A DNA stretch of 64,000 nucleotides, from assembly GCA_039980135.1 (NCBI GenBank), contig JBDXCV010000009.1, positions 505,854 through 569,853 of the forward strand. The letters run 5' to 3'. A program made the position numbers and the translations under genes. Positions within the stretch are counted from its first letter, which is position 1. Every line of letters begins with the position of its first letter. Of this stretch, positions 1-8,282 are shown piece by piece. Under the pieces are notes generated by a model. The model saw only the letters and a list, made by a program, of their open reading frames with translations. It had not been told where the DNA came from and made no database searches. The DNA comes from Alphaproteobacteria bacterium. Lineage in GTDB: Bacteria > Pseudomonadota > Alphaproteobacteria > UBA6615.

Positions 1-1
1 G

Positions 2-142
2 ATCACTGCGTCGGGGGGATATGTGATCCAGACCTATAACCGGACCCTTGAAGGCACGGGCATGCGTCTCAAGTTTATCAATATCGCCAACGGCGAACCG
101 CAACGCGAGGTCGATGCCCGGCTGGTCAAGGTCGGAAACTAG
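2..142 (+). CDS. C-terminal end of a secreted-type hypothetical protein (truncated by window edge)
   Basis: An open frame runs in from the left edge and stops at TAG 140-142, leaving 46 residues. Its last ~38 residues align by eye with the C-terminus of the next gene: both have a Q-x-Y-x-R-(T/S)-L start, a G-M pair, a phenylalanine about four residues later and an R-x5-LV-(K/R) ending. I infer a tandem paralogue. No domain is recognised. The gene lies 30 bp upstream of the next one on the same strand, so the two are probably co-transcribed. Confidence 0.6.
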   Translation: MTASGGYVIQTYNRTLEGTGMRLKFINIANGEPQREVDARLVKVGN

Positions 143-172
143 ACCCGCATTCTCCACCGACGGACCATCCGC

Positions 173-757
173 ATGAATTTACTTCACGCCACACGCACCT
201 TGCTCGCCACGACCGTTTTTCTCGCGGCCGGAACCATCCTGGCGGGTGGCGCGCACGCGAATGAGGCGGTCGAGAAATTCTTCGGCAACTATGTCGGCGC
301 GGGCAACGCCGTCGTCGAGGAAGATGACCGACGGGAAATTCGTGATCTCGACGTCACGATCGAGCGGTTCAAGAATGACGGCTTCACCCTGAAATGGATC
401 ACCGTCATCCGCGACGAGGATGGCGGCCGCACAGGCACCGAGGTCAAGCGGCGCGAGGTCGAGGAAAATTTCATCCCCGTGGAGGACAAGGACAATGTCT
501 TCGTCCTGTCCCCGAAGGGCGGCCTGTTCCAGAAATCCGAGTTGCCCAACCCTCTGCGCGGTGAGGCGGTCCGCTGGGCCGCGGTCGAAGGCAATGCGAT
601 GACCGTTTATTCACTGGCCATCAACGAGCAGGGCGGATCGGAACTCCAGGTCTATCGCCGCTCCCTGACTGACAAGGGCATGGCGATCTCGTTCATGCGG
701 CTGCAGGACGAGGACGTGAAAATCCGCATGTCCGGCGAGCTGGTGCGCACGGAATAG
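173..757 (+). CDS. hypothetical secreted protein, 194 aa
   Basis: The N-terminus (about residues 1-29) is a signal peptide: a short basic start, a hydrophobic core rich in Ala, Leu and Val, and a likely cleavage after Ala-His-Ala. The mature part is acidic and rich in alternating charged and hydrophobic residues, which suggests a small beta-rich periplasmic domain, perhaps a lipocalin-like or calycin-like barrel, but I recognise no family. The C-terminus resembles the end of the truncated upstream gene, so this is probably the second member of a tandem pair. Function unknown. The ATG at 173 directly precedes the signal peptide. Confidence 0.75.
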   Translation: MNLLHATRTLLATTVFLAAGTILAGGAHANEAVEKFFGNYVGAGNAVVEEDDRREIRDLDVTIERFKNDGFTLKWITVIRDEDGGRTGTEVKRREVEENFIPVEDKDNVFVLSPKGGLFQKSELPNPLRGEAVRWAAVEGNAMTVYSLAINEQGGSELQVYRRSLTDKGMAISFMRLQDEDVKIRMSGELVRTE

Positions 758-847
758 GGCTCGAACCATTATTAGCCATACGCGGACCGCACTTCGCGCG
801 TTGGCGGATAACCATTCTCCCGCGTATCTCGTCTCCGCACCGAATGA

Positions 848-906
848 GATGCCCGGATCAAGCCCGGACATGCCGTGCCTTGATGAAGGGGCGGGTTTCA
901 AACCCG
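848..906. repeat. two small inverted repeats, REP-like
   Basis: In the gap between the secreted-protein gene and the convergent CCA-transferase gene, positions 850-871 hold a near-palindrome (TGCCCGG, six-base spacer, then CCCGGACA with one mismatch). Positions 892-906 hold CGGGTTT-C-AAACCCG. The first resembles the short CCCGGATCAAG-type elements often dispersed in alphaproteobacterial intergenic DNA. They could also act as a bidirectional 3' end, although there is no T tract. Confidence 0.35.
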
Positions 907-922
907 TCCGTCCCGACGCGCG

Positions 923-2197
923 TCAGGCGTCAACGCGTCGCGCAAGCTCAGCCAGGCATTCGTCCCGGCCGGCTTCGAACCCGCCGTCGATCCACCAGTT
1001 TTCAACATCCTTGAGAATACGGCTGACATCGGGCCCCTCGGGTATGCCCGCCGCCAACACATCCGCACCACGCATGGGGAATGTGGGCACCGGCCAGACG
1101 CTCGGGAATGCCAACAGTTCCTGCCAGGCGTCAACCCGCAGGCGGTCACCCGTGCGGCCATCGGCGAGTTCGCCGGCCCATTTCAGCAACACATGGTCCT
1201 GCCACCTGTCGGCACCTGTTCTATAGAGACGCGGTTTCAACATATCCGTCGGCAGGTCAGGATCGATGGCGTCGTCGCTTGTGTTCAGGTCCCGCAGGCG
1301 AGCCCCGTCCCGGTTGGAAAGTCGCAGCCGCGCGATAACGGCGTCGGCGGTGTTTCCGGCGGCATGCGCCCCGACCTCCATGAGCGCCGCCAACCGCCGT
1401 ATTGGATCGGCGGCGGCGACCACCCCTTCGACCGTGACCAGTCCCGCGAGACGATCGCAGCGGTTCAGTGCGACGAGCTCCGCACCCAGTATCTGTGCCT
1501 CGAGCATCATCTGCCAGGTCGCTGCCGGCGCGGGCGCCGCCAGCAGCTTCAAAAGTTCCGCGCGAATGCGTTCGCCGGAGAGATTTGCGATATCGCCCGC
1601 GCGCGCCCGGCACGCCGCGAGCCCTTCGGGATCGATCTGCCCATCCTCGATCTGCGCGTGAAACCGGAAGAAACGCGGAATCCGCAGCGCGTCCTCGCCA
1701 ATGCGCTCGTTTGCGTCACCAATAAAGTGCACCCGCCGCGCTGCCACGTCCGCCATACCGTCCAGCGGGTCGAAAACGTTGCCGTCGAGATCCGCATACA
1801 GCGCGTTCATGGTGAAGTCCCGCCGCGACGCGTCGGCGACCCAATCGTCTGTGTAGGCCACCTTCGTGTGGCGCCCGTCGGTCTCCAGATCCACGCGCAA
1901 GGTCGTGATCTGGAAAAGTTTGTTCCCGAAACGCGCCACGACCGTGCCGTGCTCGATGCCGATCTCCAGCACGTCGATGCCGGCAGATTTAAGCCTTGCC
2001 AGAACGATGTCGGGCGAATGGATCGTGGCCAGGTCGACATCGACCACCGGCCGGTCCATCAGCGCATCGCGCACACAGCCGCCGACAGCCAGCAATGCCG
2101 GGACAGGATCACCCGTGCCCTGCAACGCCGAAAAAACGGACCGCAGATCGTGGTCGGCCATCCACGCCTGCTGTGAGATTGTTGCGGACGGGGTCAT
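923..2197 (-). CDS. cca: CCA tRNA nucleotidyltransferase
   Basis: Class II nucleotidyltransferase of the poly(A)-polymerase/CCA family, which adds or repairs the 3'-CCA of tRNAs. The head domain shows the Gly-Gly at residues 39-40 followed by CVRDALM, the metal-binding D-V-D at 53-55, and the RRDFTMNALY nucleotide-recognition motif at about 125-134. A predicted helical RNA-binding region follows. The length (424 aa) fits alphaproteobacterial CCA enzymes without an HD domain. It is the last gene of a leftward set, 13 bp after the Nudix gene. A poly(A) polymerase is possible from fold alone, but in this group the only head-domain enzyme of this length is normally the CCA enzyme. Confidence 0.93.
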   Translation of the reverse strand: MTPSATISQQAWMADHDLRSVFSALQGTGDPVPALLAVGGCVRDALMDRPVVDVDLATIHSPDIVLARLKSAGIDVLEIGIEHGTVVARFGNKLFQITTLRVDLETDGRHTKVAYTDDWVADASRRDFTMNALYADLDGNVFDPLDGMADVAARRVHFIGDANERIGEDALRIPRFFRFHAQIEDGQIDPEGLAACRARAGDIANLSGERIRAELLKLLAAPAPAATWQMMLEAQILGAELVALNRCDRLAGLVTVEGVVAAADPIRRLAALMEVGAHAAGNTADAVIARLRLSNRDGARLRDLNTSDDAIDPDLPTDMLKPRLYRTGADRWQDHVLLKWAGELADGRTGDRLRVDAWQELLAFPSVWPVPTFPMRGADVLAAGIPEGPDVSRILKDVENWWIDGGFEAGRDECLAELARRVDA

Positions 2198-2210
2198 GGT
2201 AACGCGGCGC

Positions 2211-2921
2211 CTAGCGCCAGCGCGCCTTCTCGCCGGTCAGGACCTCGAACAGGTTGACCAGCATCCCGGCGGTCGCGCCCCAGATGTACCGGTCCTCATA
2301 GGGCAGGACGTAGAAAAAGCGCCGCTTGCCCTGGAACACCCGGCTCTGGCGTTCGTGATTGGCCGGGTCGAGGATGAAGGAAAGCGGCACCTCGAATGCA
2401 TCCGCCACCTCACCCGGTTCATAAACCATGTCGAAACCCGGCTCGACAAACCCGACCACGGGCGTGATCTCGAAGCCGGTGCGCACCTCATAGGTATCCA
2501 GCCGGCCGATCACCTCGACCGACGCGGACGGCAGGCCGATTTCCTCATCCGCCTCACGCAGCGCCGCCGCCTCGGGGCTCGTATCTTCGGGGTCAATGCG
2601 GCCGCCGGGAAAGCTGATCTGCCCGGCATGGGCACGCAGATCGGCGGCGCGCTCGGTCAACAAAACCGTGATGCGGTCGCCATGATCGAGCAGCGGCACC
2701 AGAACCGCGGCCGGGGTCAGGGGGGGATTGGGCCGCATTCCGATTTCATTCAGGTCATGGTCGCCGCGACGGTTGGGCAATTTTTCGCCCGGGGCCGCAT
2801 CGGAATCGTCATGCAGCATCTGGCTGACGGCGGCACCGCTGCTGCGTCGGACATCGAGGTGGGGCTGGGTAGCGAGAATGCGCGCGGCGATGTGCTCGCG
2901 CTCCGAAACGGTACCGGTCAT
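2211..2921 (-). CDS. Nudix hydrolase, CoA pyrophosphatase type
   Basis: 236-residue Nudix protein. The Nudix box lies at about 106-130 (GGRID, then E-x7-READEEIGL), with the metal-binding READEE glutamates intact. Just before it, residues 87-105 (LLTERAADLRAHAGQISFP) match the extra signature of the CoA-pyrophosphatase subfamily, which cleaves CoA to 3',5'-ADP and phosphopantetheine. The start ATG overlaps the stop of the DUF1285 gene by ATGA, so the genes are translationally coupled. Substrate is inferred from the subfamily signature only. Confidence 0.9.
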   Translation of the reverse strand: MTGTVSEREHIAARILATQPHLDVRRSSGAAVSQMLHDDSDAAPGEKLPNRRGDHDLNEIGMRPNPPLTPAAVLVPLLDHGDRITVLLTERAADLRAHAGQISFPGGRIDPEDTSPEAAALREADEEIGLPSASVEVIGRLDTYEVRTGFEITPVVGFVEPGFDMVYEPGEVADAFEVPLSFILDPANHERQSRVFQGKRRFFYVLPYEDRYIWGATAGMLVNLFEVLTGEKARWR

Positions 2922-3502
2922 GGTCTCAGCCGCTCCCCGGTCCTTTCCCCGGCCTGTTCAAGTGCAAAAAACATCCCGCCGCTCCACACACCAAATAGTC
3001 CCCTGTCGGGATCTGCTACCGCCAGGTCCGCGAGCTGGTAGTAGACAGCGCGGGTCAACAACGCTTCGAGCCCGTCGCGCACATGTATATAGGGTGACGG
3101 CTCGCCACTCGATTCGTCGAACGCGATGCGAAGCGGATTTTCCGCGCCAGCCGTCACCGTTTCGTCAAGATTGGTGCGGAAAATGAGCTTCTGGTCACGA
3201 CCTTGTCCGGTCACATCCATCTCCACCGCCGTGAAGGGCGCATCATCCACGTCGATGCGGCCACGTTCGACCGGGGTCTCGAGCCAGTACTGGCCGTCTT
3301 TGTCGCGTTTGAGTACCGATGAAAACAGCGTGACCAGCGGTTTACGCCCAATCGGCGAGCCGCGATAATACCAAGTCCCGTCGCGACCGATTCGCATGTC
3401 GAAGTGACCGCAATCGACAGGTTCACGGCGGGAAGGGGCTAAAGAACGGGTTTTGCCGATCCGTTCAAAAAGGCCTTGAGGATTGTTGGTGTCGGTGCCC
3501 AT
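2918..3502 (-). CDS. DUF1285 domain-containing protein
   Basis: 194 residues, no signal peptide. The sequence matches the DUF1285 family: a conserved G-x-W-Y-Y-x-G-x-P-I-G-R block near the N-terminal third, then K-x-L-V-x-L-F-S-x-V-L and a Y-W-L-x-T-P-V-E-x-G segment. Members are small beta-rich cytosolic proteins of unknown biochemical role. It opens the leftward operon with the Nudix and CCA genes and is divergent from moxR across only 35 bp, so the two promoters must overlap or sit inside coding sequence. Confidence 0.85.
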   Translation of the reverse strand: MGTDTNNPQGLFERIGKTRSLAPSRREPVDCGHFDMRIGRDGTWYYRGSPIGRKPLVTLFSSVLKRDKDGQYWLETPVERGRIDVDDAPFTAVEMDVTGQGRDQKLIFRTNLDETVTAGAENPLRIAFDESSGEPSPYIHVRDGLEALLTRAVYYQLADLAVADPDRGLFGVWSGGMFFALEQAGERTGERLRP

Positions 3503-3537
3503 GGTTCAGACACAGTAGCATTCGCAGGAGCAGGGTC

Positions 3538-4557
3538 ATGCCCACAGATGATGTCGTACGGTCGAATCTCGATCTTCCGGTCACGGATTCAATTTTCGCG
3601 GATATCGAGCGTGTAAGCGAACAGCTCTCGTCCGTGCGCACCGGGATCGGCCGGGTCATCTTCGGTCAGGAGGCGGTGATCGACGAAACGATCATCACCC
3701 TGCTCGCGGGCGGTCATCTGCTGCTGCTCGGTGTACCGGGCCTGGCAAAGACCCGACTGGTCGAAACGCTGGGCACCGTGCTCGGGCTCGACAGCCGCCG
3801 GGTGCAATGCACGCCCGACCTGATGCCGGCAGACATCATCGGCTCGGAAATCCTCGACGAGACCGAGGACGGCCGGAGCTTCCGATTCATTCCCGGGCCG
3901 GTATTCACCCAGATGCTGATGGCGGACGAGATCAACCGCGCCAGCCCGCGGACCCAGTCCGCCTTGCTGCAGGCCATGCAGGAACGCGAAGTCTCGGTCG
4001 CCGGGCACACCCATACGCTGCCCAGCCCGTTCCACGTGCTCGCCACCCAGAACCCGATCGAACAGGAAGGCACCTATCCGCTGCCCGAGGCGCAACTCGA
4101 CCGGTTCCTGCTGCAGGTCAACATCGGATACCCGGACCCCGAAGCCGAACGGCAGATGCTGCTCGTCACCACGGGTCTGGAAGACCGCAGCCCGACGCAG
4201 GTCATGGACGCCGCCCAGTTGATCGCCGCGCAGCAACTCGTGCGCCGCCTGCCCGTCGGCGAGAGTGTGGTCGATGCCATTCTCGCTCTCGTCCGCTCCG
4301 GAAGACCCGACACGTCCGACCGCGAAGACATCGCACAATGGGTTGCCTGGGGGCCCGGCCCCCGCGCCAGCCAGGCATTGATGCTCGCCACCCGTGCGCG
4401 CGCGCTGCTGCAGGGACGCATATCCCCGTCGGTCGACGATGTCGTCGCCCTGGCGCCGGCGGTCTTGCGCCATCGCATGGCGCTCAACTTCGCGGCGCGG
4501 GCCGAAGGCCGCACCCTGGAAGACGTGATCGACGGTCTCTGCAGCCCGTTCAAATAG
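3538..4557 (+). CDS. MoxR family AAA+ ATPase
   Basis: 339 residues. The Walker A motif GVPGLAKT is at 65-72 and Walker B LMADEINRA at 127-135, followed by SPRTQSALLQAMQE, characteristic of MoxR ATPases. These proteins act as chaperone-like ATPases and are nearly always encoded beside DUF58 and von Willebrand-type membrane proteins, as here. The gene opens the four-gene rightward module 3538-10421. A weak AGGAG-like stretch precedes the ATG. The client is unknown; by family analogy it assists maturation or metal insertion in a partner vWA protein. Confidence 0.94.
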   Translation: MPTDDVVRSNLDLPVTDSIFADIERVSEQLSSVRTGIGRVIFGQEAVIDETIITLLAGGHLLLLGVPGLAKTRLVETLGTVLGLDSRRVQCTPDLMPADIIGSEILDETEDGRSFRFIPGPVFTQMLMADEINRASPRTQSALLQAMQEREVSVAGHTHTLPSPFHVLATQNPIEQEGTYPLPEAQLDRFLLQVNIGYPDPEAERQMLLVTTGLEDRSPTQVMDAAQLIAAQQLVRRLPVGESVVDAILALVRSGRPDTSDREDIAQWVAWGPGPRASQALMLATRARALLQGRISPSVDDVVALAPAVLRHRMALNFAARAEGRTLEDVIDGLCSPFK

Positions 4558-4593
4558 ACATCCCACAGCCCTTCACTCCAACCCAGGATCGTT

Positions 4594-5511
4594 TTGGCGA
4601 CTCACCGAATGGCATCGACCCCAGGCACAGAACACGCTACGCGCCGCCGTGCCGAAGAGCTCGCGGCGGCGTTTCCCGCGCTGCTCGTCGCGGCGGACCG
4701 GGTCGCATCGACCGTCGCGCAGGGTGTGCATGGCCGCCGCCGCGTCGGACAGGGCGAAACCTTCTGGCAGTACCGGCGCTTTGCGTTCGGCGACAGCCCA
4801 CGCGATATCGACTGGCGTCGCTCGGCCAAAGCCGACCGCCTGTTTGTTCGGCAGACAGAGTGGGAAGCCGCCCAAAGCGTTTGGCTGTGGCCCGATCTCT
4901 CCGCCTCGATGCGCTATAGATCCAGCCGCGATCTGCCGGAGAAACAGGACCGCGCCGCAATCCTGTCCCTGGCGCTGGCATCGCTCCTGACGCGCGGTGG
5001 TGAACGCATTGCCCTGCTCGACAAACCGGAATTGCCCGCGACCGGGCGCGCGGCGCTCGACCGCATCGCGATGACGGTGATGCACGACATGGCGCAAGAG
5101 CCCGAGACCCACGAGCTCCCGACCGTCCCGGCCCTGCCCCGCTACGGCACCGTGGCATTGATCAGCGACTTCATGGTCCCGGAAGAACCCCTGCTGGCGT
5201 TCCTGCGCGACATGGCGGCGCGTGGCGTGCGCGGCCATCTGCTGCAGGTCCTCGACCCCAGCGAGGCACATTTGCCATTCCGGGGCCGGACCCGGTTTCG
5301 CGGTCTCGAGACCGAGGGCGAGTTGCTGGTCGGTCGCGCGGAATCCCTGCACGCCGGATACATGGAGCGGCTCGACTCATTGCAGGTGGCGCTCGCCACC
5401 TTCGCCCGGCGCGCCGGATGGTCCTATGCCGTGCACACCACCGACACCGCGCCCGAACCCGCCCTTATGAGCATGTTCATGGCCATGACCGAAGCCCGGA
5501 CGGGGGGCTGA
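4594..5511 (+). CDS. DUF58 domain-containing protein
   Basis: Residues 59-90 carry the DUF58 core: Q-Y-R-R-F-A-F-G-D, R-D-I-D-W-R-R-S-A-K, then L-F-V-R-Q-T-E. The rest resembles a degenerate vWA fold, with W-L-W-P-D-L-S-A-S-M resembling a modified MIDAS. It is soluble with no obvious membrane segment. I chose the TTG at 4594 because an AGGA lies about six bases upstream; the ATG at 4609, five codons on, is the alternative. It lies 36 bp after moxR and six bases before the next gene, so the module is one operon. Role unknown; the protein is presumed to work with MoxR. Confidence 0.9.
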   Translation: MATHRMASTPGTEHATRRRAEELAAAFPALLVAADRVASTVAQGVHGRRRVGQGETFWQYRRFAFGDSPRDIDWRRSAKADRLFVRQTEWEAAQSVWLWPDLSASMRYRSSRDLPEKQDRAAILSLALASLLTRGGERIALLDKPELPATGRAALDRIAMTVMHDMAQEPETHELPTVPALPRYGTVALISDFMVPEEPLLAFLRDMAARGVRGHLLQVLDPSEAHLPFRGRTRFRGLETEGELLVGRAESLHAGYMERLDSLQVALATFARRAGWSYAVHTTDTAPEPALMSMFMAMTEARTGG

Positions 5512-5517
5512 CCCGAC

Positions 5518-8280
5518 ATGCTGAGCATCGGCGTCCTTTCCTTTGCCGTTCCCTGGCTGCTCCTGGCGCTGGCCGCGCTGCCGGTGCTGTGGTGGCTGCT
5601 CCGTGCCGTCCCGCCGGCCCCGGTTCGCGTGGCATTCCCGGCGATCCGGCTTCTTTTCGGGCTGCCGCAGCATGAAGAAACACCCCATCGCACCCCCTGG
5701 TGGCTGCTCGCGATGCGGTTGCTCCTCGCCGCACTCGTAATCCTGGCGCTGGCCCATCCCATCATCGACCCGGGACGCATCCTGCGCGGCAACGGCCCGC
5801 TGGTGATGGTGATCGACAATGGCTGGACGGGCGGCGCCAACTGGACCGAACGCCAGGACACGGCCGCGGCGCTGATCGACGAGGCCGCCCGCGAGAACCG
5901 GACCGTCTACATCGCCACCACCGCAAAATCGGTCGAACGAACCGACGCTGCCCTGCGGCCGCTGTCGCCGGCCGAAGCCCGGGACCGCATCCGCTCGATC
6001 GCACCTCAACCCTGGGCCGCGGATTATGCCCGCGTACGCGCGCAGATCGAGGCACTGGAATTATCCCGTCCCGCGACAGCCATATGGCTGTCGAGCGGCC
6101 TCGACGCGCCGGACGGCGCGCGCGACACGCGGCGCGCGGACGCCAGGGCCAAGCCGCTCGAACTGGCGCTGCAACGCCTCGGGTCCTTGCGCTACATACA
6201 TCCCGCACCCGGCGATCAACCGCTCATCATCTCGGCCACCGAAAGCGCGCCGGACGGCATTCGCGTGCGCGTCTCGCGCATGGACGCCGGCGGTACGCGA
6301 AGCGCCGCACTCATCGCCAACGACGATGATGGCCGGCTGCTCGGCCGCGCGGCCTTCACCTTCGATGCCGGCGTCGAGGCCGCCGATGTGCTGCTGGCGA
6401 TGCCCAGCGAGTTGCGCAACCGCATCGCCCGGGTCGGTATCGAGGATGCGCGTCACGCGGGCGCGGTCATGCTGTTCGACGAAAGCCTGCGCCGACGCCC
6501 GGTGGGGATCGTGTCGGGCGATACCGCCCAGCTCGACCAACCGCTGATCGGCAATGCCTTCTATCTCAATCGTGCGCTCGAGCCCTTCGCGGAGGTCCGC
6601 AACGGCACGGTCGAGGCACTGCTCGAGCGTCGCCTCGCAGTGATGGTTCTTTCCGACATCGGCACCCTGACCGAAACCGAGATCGAACGCCTCGAATCCT
6701 GGATCGCCGACGGCGGCGTGCTGGTGCGTTTCGCCGGCCCCAACCTCGCCGACGGCAGCGATCGATTGCTGCCGGTCGATCTGCGCCGTGGCGGTCGGGT
6801 ATTCGGCGGCGTGATGAGCTGGGATCAGCCTTCCAATCTGGCGGCATTCGAGGAGACGTCGCCCTTCGCCGGCCTGGTTCCGTCAGACGAGATCATCGTC
6901 CGGCGTCAGGTGCTCGCCCAGCCGTCGCCCGAACTCGCATCGAAAACCTGGGCGCGGCTGGAAGACGGCACCCCGCTGGTCACCGGCGAGAAACGCGACA
7001 ATGGCTGGCTCGTCCTGTTCCACACGACGGCCAATGCCGAATGGTCGTCGCTCGCCTTTTCGGGCCTGTATGTCGATATGCTCCGCCGCCTTGTCGCGCT
7101 GAGCCATGGCGTCGCCGCCGACAGCATCGCCTCCCGCCCGCTCCCGCCGCTTTCCACGCTGGACGGTTTCGGGCGATTGTCCGAACCCCCCAGCACCAGC
7201 CGCCCGTTGCCGGCCGGGGTGGGCGAAGACCTGGTCCCCGGCCCGCAGACCCCGCCGGGATTCTACGGCGTCGACCAGTCGCGCCGGGCGATCAATCTGG
7301 GCCCGAGCCTGGCCCCTGAACTGTTCGAGGTACATGCCGCCGGCGTCGAGACGGCGGAGTACGGCCCCACCCTGCAACGCGAACTTCGCGTCTGGTTCCT
7401 TGTCGCCGCCTTCGGGTTGCTGCTCGCCGATTTCATCATTTCTTTAATCCTGCGCGGCCTCACCCCGCGGGTGACCCGCACCGCCGCAACGGCTGCTCTA
7501 TGCCTGGCGCTGGCCGGCGGGCTCGTGAGCACCCTCTCCACGCCGGGCTGGGCGCAGTCGAGCGACCTGTTCGCCCTGGAAGCGACCAAGGATACTCGGC
7601 TCGGCTATGTCCTGACCGGGGACAGCAAGATCGACGAGACCAGCCGGGCGGGGCTGGCCGGGCTGGGGCAAATTCTTTCGCGGCGGACCTCGATTGTCCC
7701 CGGCGCGCCGATCGGGCTGGACGTCGAGCGTGACGAACTGGCCTTCTTTCCCCTGATCTACTGGCCCATGACCGAGCGACAGGCACCGCTTTCGGATGGC
7801 GCGCGCACCCGGATCAACACCTTCCTGCGCAATGGCGGCACGATCCTGTTCGACACCCGCGACCAGAACCTCTCCGGGATCGGCGGCGTCGGCCCCGGCA
7901 CCCAGACACTGCGCGCCATGGTCCAGGGGCTGGACATCCCGGCCCTGCTGGAAGTGCCTATCGGGCATGTCCTGACCAAGGCCTTCTATCTGCTGCATGA
8001 GTTCCCGGGGCGCTGGGAAGGCGGTCGTCTGTTCGTGCAGAAGCCGGACGAACGGGTCAATGACGGGGTCTCGTCGGTCATCATCGGCGCCAATGATTTC
8101 GCAGCGGCCTGGGCCATCGACGCGACGGGCCGCCCGATGTTCCCGGTCGTGCCGGGGAGCGCGCGCCAACGCGAACTCGCCTTCCGCTTCGGGGTCAATC
8201 TGGTGATGTACGCCCTGACCGGCAACTACAAGGCCGACCAGGTGCATGTCGATGAAATCCTCGAGCGGCTCGGGCAATAG
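5518..8280 (+). CDS. BatA-like/DUF4159 membrane protein, 920 aa
   Basis: The N-terminus matches the aerotolerance-regulator (BatA) N-terminal domain, with two membrane helices at about residues 5-28 and 58-82. A long middle region follows that looks vWA/Rossmann-like but lacks a clear MIDAS. Helices at about 623-646 and 655-676 then lead to a C-terminal DUF4159 domain (about 683-900). The second of these helices ends in W-A-Q and looks like an internal signal peptide, so DUF4159 is probably periplasmic. DUF4159 has a ThuA/GATase-like fold (family knowledge). The gene sits between DUF58 and the 712-aa partner, two bases apart from the latter. Confidence 0.85.
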   Translation: MLSIGVLSFAVPWLLLALAALPVLWWLLRAVPPAPVRVAFPAIRLLFGLPQHEETPHRTPWWLLAMRLLLAALVILALAHPIIDPGRILRGNGPLVMVIDNGWTGGANWTERQDTAAALIDEAARENRTVYIATTAKSVERTDAALRPLSPAEARDRIRSIAPQPWAADYARVRAQIEALELSRPATAIWLSSGLDAPDGARDTRRADARAKPLELALQRLGSLRYIHPAPGDQPLIISATESAPDGIRVRVSRMDAGGTRSAALIANDDDGRLLGRAAFTFDAGVEAADVLLAMPSELRNRIARVGIEDARHAGAVMLFDESLRRRPVGIVSGDTAQLDQPLIGNAFYLNRALEPFAEVRNGTVEALLERRLAVMVLSDIGTLTETEIERLESWIADGGVLVRFAGPNLADGSDRLLPVDLRRGGRVFGGVMSWDQPSNLAAFEETSPFAGLVPSDEIIVRRQVLAQPSPELASKTWARLEDGTPLVTGEKRDNGWLVLFHTTANAEWSSLAFSGLYVDMLRRLVALSHGVAADSIASRPLPPLSTLDGFGRLSEPPSTSRPLPAGVGEDLVPGPQTPPGFYGVDQSRRAINLGPSLAPELFEVHAAGVETAEYGPTLQRELRVWFLVAAFGLLLADFIISLILRGLTPRVTRTAATAALCLALAGGLVSTLSTPGWAQSSDLFALEATKDTRLGYVLTGDSKIDETSRAGLAGLGQILSRRTSIVPGAPIGLDVERDELAFFPLIYWPMTERQAPLSDGARTRINTFLRNGGTILFDTRDQNLSGIGGVGPGTQTLRAMVQGLDIPALLEVPIGHVLTKAFYLLHEFPGRWEGGRLFVQKPDERVNDGVSSVIIGANDFAAAWAIDATGRPMFPVVPGSARQRELAFRFGVNLVMYALTGNYKADQVHVDEILERLGQ

Positions 8281-8282
8281 AC

